From: VRUE01 sp036557525
GTDB taxonomy: Bacteria; Actinomycetota; Thermoleophilia; Solirubrobacterales; 70-9
Direction: 5' to 3'
Assembly: GCA_036557525.1 (NCBI GenBank)
Contig: DATBHH010000089.1
Location: 1 to 8,039 of the forward strand
DNA length: 8,039 nt
Under the pieces are notes generated by a model that searched no databases, had not been told where the DNA came from, and worked only from the letters and a program-made list of their open reading frames with translations. This document shows positions 4,844-8,039 of the stretch, in pieces. The first letter of the stretch is position 1; every line of letters begins with the position of its first letter. Made by a program: the position numbers and the translations under genes.

Positions 4844-6154
4844 ATGGAGCGCAAGCTCTTCGGAACCGACGGGGTCCGAGGGGAGGTCGGCGCCTTCCTC
4901 ACCGCCGAGCTCGCGATGGCGCTGGGAGGTGCCGCGGTCGCCGGACTCGGCATCGACCGCCCCCAGGTGCTGATCGTCCGCGACACCCGCGAGTCGGGGC
5001 CGATGCTCGAGTCCGCCCTCGCCGCCGGGGTCGCCGCCGCCGGCGGTGACGCGCTGCTCGGCGGAGTGCTGCCGACGCCCGCCGCGGCGATCCTCGTCAA
5101 GCGCCTGGGGCTCGATCTCGCCGCGGTCGTGTCGGCGTCGCACAACCCCTATCGCGACAACGGAATCAAGTTCTTCTCCGCCGCCGGGACGAAGCTGAGC
5201 GACGAGGCCGAGGTAGCGATCGAGGCGCTGATCGAGGCCGCGCCCGCCGCCGAGCGGGCGGGACGGGTCCAGGAGCTCGAGGGGGCGATGGAGGACTACC
5301 TGCGCGCGCTCGAGGCAGCCTTCCCGCTCGACCTGAGCGGGATCACCGTTGCGCTCGACTGCGCCAACGGCGCCACTCACAGGGTCGCGCCGGCGATCTT
5401 CGAGCGGCTCGGGGCGACGGTCGAGGCGATCGCGGTCGAACCCGACGGCCGCAACATCAACGAGGGCTGCGGCTCGACCGAGCTCGACCACCTGCGCGAC
5501 CACCTCGCCGGCTCCTCGAAGGCGTCGGTCGGGTTCGCCTTCGACGGCGACGGCGACCGCGTCCTGGCCGTCGACGCCTCCGGGCGCGCCCACGACGGAG
5601 ACGAGTTGATCGCTCTTGCCGCGCGCGGCCTGATGGCCCGGGGGGAGCTGGGCGGTGGTGTCGCGGTCACCGTCATGAGCAACTTCGGGTTCCACCGGGC
5701 GATGGAGGAGGCGGGGATCGAGGTGGCGGTCACCCAGGTCGGCGACCGCCACGTGCTCGACGAGCTGCAGCGGCGAGGCTGGGCGCTGGGCGGCGAGCAG
5801 TCCGGCCACATCATCGACACCCGCTTCGTCGCCACCGGAGATGGGATCGCGGCGGCGCTGATGACGATGCGGGAGCTCGGTGGCGGCGACCTCGCCGACA
5901 CCGTCCCGATGGAGAAGCTGCCGCAGCGGATGGTCAACATCGAGGTCGGCGACCGCGATGCGCTCGACCGCGCGAAGCCGGTCTGGGACGCGGTTTCCGA
6001 GGAGGAGTCCGGCCTCGATGGACGGGGGCGGGTCCTGCTGCGCCCATCCGGCACGGAGCCCCTGGTCCGGGTGATGGTCGAGGCCCCCGAAACCGAGGAG
6101 GCCGACGCGATCTGCGAGCGGCTCGCCGCCGTCGTCAGGCGCGAGCTCGCCTAG
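4844..6154 (+). CDS. glmM: Phosphoglucosamine mutase
   Basis: Interconverts glucosamine-6-phosphate and glucosamine-1-phosphate in the cytosol on the way to UDP-GlcNAc, using a phosphoserine intermediate. The 436-aa protein is of normal length. It opens with LFGTDGVRG (5-13). The active serine is Ser99 in SASHNP (97-102). The magnesium loop is DGDGDR (234-239), the sugar-binding loop GEQSGH (317-322), and the C-terminal phosphate-binding loop RPSGTEPLVRVM (400-411). All four functional loops are intact. The start has a good ribosome binding site, and the gene lies 11 nt after rpsI, so it probably belongs to the same transcript. The next enzyme of the same pathway in this window, glmS, follows after 36 nt. 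Confidence 0.98.
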   Translation: MERKLFGTDGVRGEVGAFLTAELAMALGGAAVAGLGIDRPQVLIVRDTRESGPMLESALAAGVAAAGGDALLGGVLPTPAAAILVKRLGLDLAAVVSASHNPYRDNGIKFFSAAGTKLSDEAEVAIEALIEAAPAAERAGRVQELEGAMEDYLRALEAAFPLDLSGITVALDCANGATHRVAPAIFERLGATVEAIAVEPDGRNINEGCGSTELDHLRDHLAGSSKASVGFAFDGDGDRVLAVDASGRAHDGDELIALAARGLMARGELGGGVAVTVMSNFGFHRAMEEAGIEVAVTQVGDRHVLDELQRRGWALGGEQSGHIIDTRFVATGDGIAAALMTMRELGGGDLADTVPMEKLPQRMVNIEVGDRDALDRAKPVWDAVSEEESGLDGRGRVLLRPSGTEPLVRVMVEAPETEEADAICERLAAVVRRELA

Positions 6155-6172
6155 AAACAGGCCGCGGCCGTT

Positions 6173-6178
6173 TACCCT
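6173..6178 (+). promoter_or_regulatory. Possible -10 element before glmS
   Basis: In the 36-nt gap after glmM, TACCCT lies within the only AT-rich patch (TTTACCCTTAAT, 6171-6182). A start 7-8 nt downstream would leave a 5' leader of about 6 nt or none. That agrees with the absence of a Shine-Dalgarno sequence before glmS (CGCCTTCC precedes the ATG). The neighbouring palindrome GGCCGCGGCC (6160-6169) could be a small end structure of the preceding transcript. The evidence is weak. Confidence 0.3.
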
Positions 6179-6190
6179 TAATCGCCTTCC

Positions 6191-8039
6191 ATGTGCGGAA
6201 TAGTCGGATACGTGGGTGGCCGTCCCTGCCGCGACCTGCTGGTGGCCGGGCTCGAAAAGCTCGAATACCGGGGCTATGACTCGGCCGGCGTCTCGGTGAT
6301 CGAGGACGGCCGGGTCGACAGCGTCCGCGCCGTCGGCAATCTCTCGAACCTCCGGGCTGCGATCGAGGAGGAGGAGGGCCGCGGGGGCGTGGCCGTCGCG
6401 GCGCCGCCGGCCACGACCGGCCTCGCCCACACCCGCTGGGCGACCCACGGCAGGGTCACCGAGGAGAACGCCCATCCCCACAGCGACAGCTCCGACCGGG
6501 TCCACATCGTCCTCAACGGGATCGTCGAGAACCACGCCAAGCTGCGGCAGCGGCTCGAGGAGGAAGGTCAGGAGTTCAGCTCCGAAACCGATGCCGAGGT
6601 CGTCGCCCACCTGATCGCCGGCCACTACGACGGCGACCTCGCCGCCGCCGTCCGCGCGGCGTTCGCCGAGCTCCGCGGCCACTACGCGTTCGTCGCGATG
6701 CACGCCGACCGGCCCGGCATCCTGGTCGGGGCCCGCAAGGAGTGCCCGCTCGTCGCGGGCGTCGGCGAGGGCGAGAGCTTCCTCGCCTCGGCGATCCCCG
6801 CCTTCCTCGCCGAGACCCGCCTCGCGGTCGCGATCGAGAACGACGAGATCGTGACGATCGACTCCTCCGGGGTCAGCCTGACCGACGCCGACGGCAACCC
6901 GGTGGAGCGCGAGCCCGAGGAGATCTCCTGGGATGAGACGGCGGCCGAGAAGGGCGGCTACGAGACGTTCATGCTGAAGGAGATCCACGAACAGGCCGAC
7001 GCCGTCGCGGAAACGATCGCCGGGCGGCTGCCGGGCGACGACGGGGTCGACCTCTCGGAGGTCGAGATCGACGACTCGTTCCTGCGCAACCTGCGGCGGA
7101 TCGTGATCGTCGCCTGCGGCACCTCCTACCACGCCGGACTGCTCGGCCGCTATGCGATCGAGGAGTGGGCTCGGGTCCCGGTCGAGATGGACATCGCCTC
7201 CGAGTACCGCTATCGCAACCCGGTGGTCGGCCCCGACGACCTCGTGATCGGGATCACCCAGTCGGGTGAGACGGCGGACACGCTGGCGGCGATGCGCCTC
7301 GCCCGCGAGCGCGGCGCGAGGGTCCTCGCGATCACGAACATTCGCGGCAGCCAGGCGACGCGCGACGCCGACGCGGTGCTCTACACGCGCGCCGGCCTTG
7401 AGATCAGCGTCGCGGCGACCAAGACCTTCGTCGCCCAGGGGGCCCTGATGTATCTGCTCGGGCTGCGCCTCGCCGAGCTGCGGGAGACGCTGCCGAGGGA
7501 GCGCCTGGTCGAGCTGATCGCCGAGGTGAAGCAGCTTCCGTCGAAGATCGAGGAAACCATCGCGGCCTGCGAGGGGCACGTTCGCGAGGTCTGTGCCAAG
7601 CAGAGCGCGCAGGGCTTCTTCCTCTATCTCGGCCGCCACATCGGCCTTCCGGTCTGCCTCGAGGGGGCGTTGAAGCTGAAGGAGATCTCCTACATCCCGA
7701 CCGACGCCTACGCCGCCGGCGAGATGAAGCACGGCCCGATCGCGCTGCTCGACGAGTCGACGCCGGTCGTCGCCGTCGCGACCGAGAGCCCGGTGCTCGA
7801 CAAGGTCCTCTCGAACGTCGAAGAGGTGCGGGCGCGCGGCGCGTCGACGATCGCGATCGCGACCGAGGGCGACGACCGCGTCGCCGAGGTCGCCGACCAG
7901 ACGATCTACGTGGCCCGCACCGACTGGATCCTGCAGCCGATCGTCGCGATCCTGCCGCTGCAGCTGCTCGCCTACGACATCGCAAGAACGCGCGGCCTCA
8001 ACGTCGACCAGCCGCGCAACCTCGCGAAGACCGTCACCG
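6191..8039 (+). CDS. glmS: Glutamine-fructose-6-phosphate aminotransferase (isomerising), 3' end cut by window edge
   Basis: Forms glucosamine-6-phosphate from fructose-6-phosphate and glutamine, the entry step to amino sugars and peptidoglycan. From the ATG at 6191 the frame is open for 616 codons to the window edge. The N-terminal glutaminase has nucleophile Cys2 (MCGIVGYVGG), EYRGYDSAG, HTRWATHG and LNGIVEN. Two SIS sugar-binding domains follow with CGTSYHAG (309-316), TQSGETADT (356-364), EGALKLKEISY (491-501) and GEMKHGP (510-516). The end reads NVDQPRNLAKTVT, including the conserved Lys613 that forms the Schiff base with the sugar, so only a few residues are missing. A short Gly/Ala/Pro-rich insertion (about GRGGVAVAAPPA) precedes TTGLAHTRW; it looks like a surface loop. 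No Shine-Dalgarno sequence is visible. There is no room for a glmS ribozyme in the 36-nt gap after glmM. Confidence 0.97.
   Translation, partial: MCGIVGYVGGRPCRDLLVAGLEKLEYRGYDSAGVSVIEDGRVDSVRAVGNLSNLRAAIEEEEGRGGVAVAAPPATTGLAHTRWATHGRVTEENAHPHSDSSDRVHIVLNGIVENHAKLRQRLEEEGQEFSSETDAEVVAHLIAGHYDGDLAAAVRAAFAELRGHYAFVAMHADRPGILVGARKECPLVAGVGEGESFLASAIPAFLAETRLAVAIENDEIVTIDSSGVSLTDADGNPVEREPEEISWDETAAEKGGYETFMLKEIHEQADAVAETIAGRLPGDDGVDLSEVEIDDSFLRNLRRIVIVACGTSYHAGLLGRYAIEEWARVPVEMDIASEYRYRNPVVGPDDLVIGITQSGETADTLAAMRLARERGARVLAITNIRGSQATRDADAVLYTRAGLEISVAATKTFVAQGALMYLLGLRLAELRETLPRERLVELIAEVKQLPSKIEETIAACEGHVREVCAKQSAQGFFLYLGRHIGLPVCLEGALKLKEISYIPTDAYAAGEMKHGPIALLDESTPVVAVATESPVLDKVLSNVEEVRARGASTIAIATEGDDRVAEVADQTIYVARTDWILQPIVAILPLQLLAYDIARTRGLNVDQPRNLAKTVT

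Noticed and set aside
6155..6190. glmS ribozyme/riboswitch before glmS
   Set aside because: Only 36 nt separate glmM and glmS, far too short for the ribozyme, and its core motifs are absent.
4829..7732. 967-codon minus-strand open frame opposite glmM and glmS
   Set aside because: It mirrors two well-supported conserved genes in full, has low-complexity composition rich in Arg, Asp and Gly, and has no recognisable domain. Antisense openness is expected at this GC content.
1..8039. tRNA genes, CRISPR arrays, insertion sequences, phage or defence genes
   Set aside because: Looked for on both strands by eye; no cloverleaf with CCA-proximal motifs, no direct repeat arrays, and no transposase or integrase motifs were seen.

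Overview
The window is ordinary chromosomal DNA from a GC-rich bacterium. The gene content and order (rplM-rpsI-glmM-glmS in a row), the strong G/C bias at third codon positions, and a c-di-AMP riboswitch in front of an M23 cell-wall peptidase all suggest an actinobacterium. The protein style, including the wording of the M23 domain and the long acidic S9 extension, makes me lean towards Thermoleophilia/Solirubrobacterales. That placement is an inference from memory. There is no sign of a mobile element, phage, CRISPR array or tRNA.

Layout. (1) Positions 1-1521 (+): the 3' 99% of guaA, GMP synthase, cut by the left edge. (2) 1522-1614: a short spacer with a hairpin and a striking pair of mutually inverted 11-bp palindromes. 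(3) 1615-2427 (+): a 270-aa polytopic membrane protein, not obvious at first reading, whose architecture fits a GxGD-type intramembrane aspartyl protease of the presenilin type. (4) 2424-3392 (-): a secreted M23 (LytM-type) peptidase, convergent with the membrane protein; the two share a CTAG that supplies both stop codons. (5) 3393-3621: a divergent control region. On the minus strand it carries a c-di-AMP (ydaO/yuaA) riboswitch for the peptidase. On the plus strand it carries a candidate promoter and a terminator-like hairpin just before rplM. (6) 3622-4832 (+): rplM and rpsI, overlapping by ATGA; S9 has about 130 extra acidic residues at its N terminus. (7) 4844-8039 (+): glmM and then glmS, which runs off the right edge probably only a few codons from its stop.

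How the parts fit together. GlmS makes glucosamine-6-phosphate and GlmM converts it to glucosamine-1-phosphate, the route to UDP-GlcNAc and peptidoglycan. The M23 enzyme cuts peptidoglycan cross-links, and its expression appears to be tied to c-di-AMP, a signal of turgor and wall status. The right two thirds of the window therefore link translation (L13, S9), wall precursor synthesis and wall hydrolysis.

The most interesting items are the presenilin-like membrane protein, the riboswitch lying only 13 nt from the start codon, the acidic S9 extension, and the rplM leader hairpin with a T5 tract.
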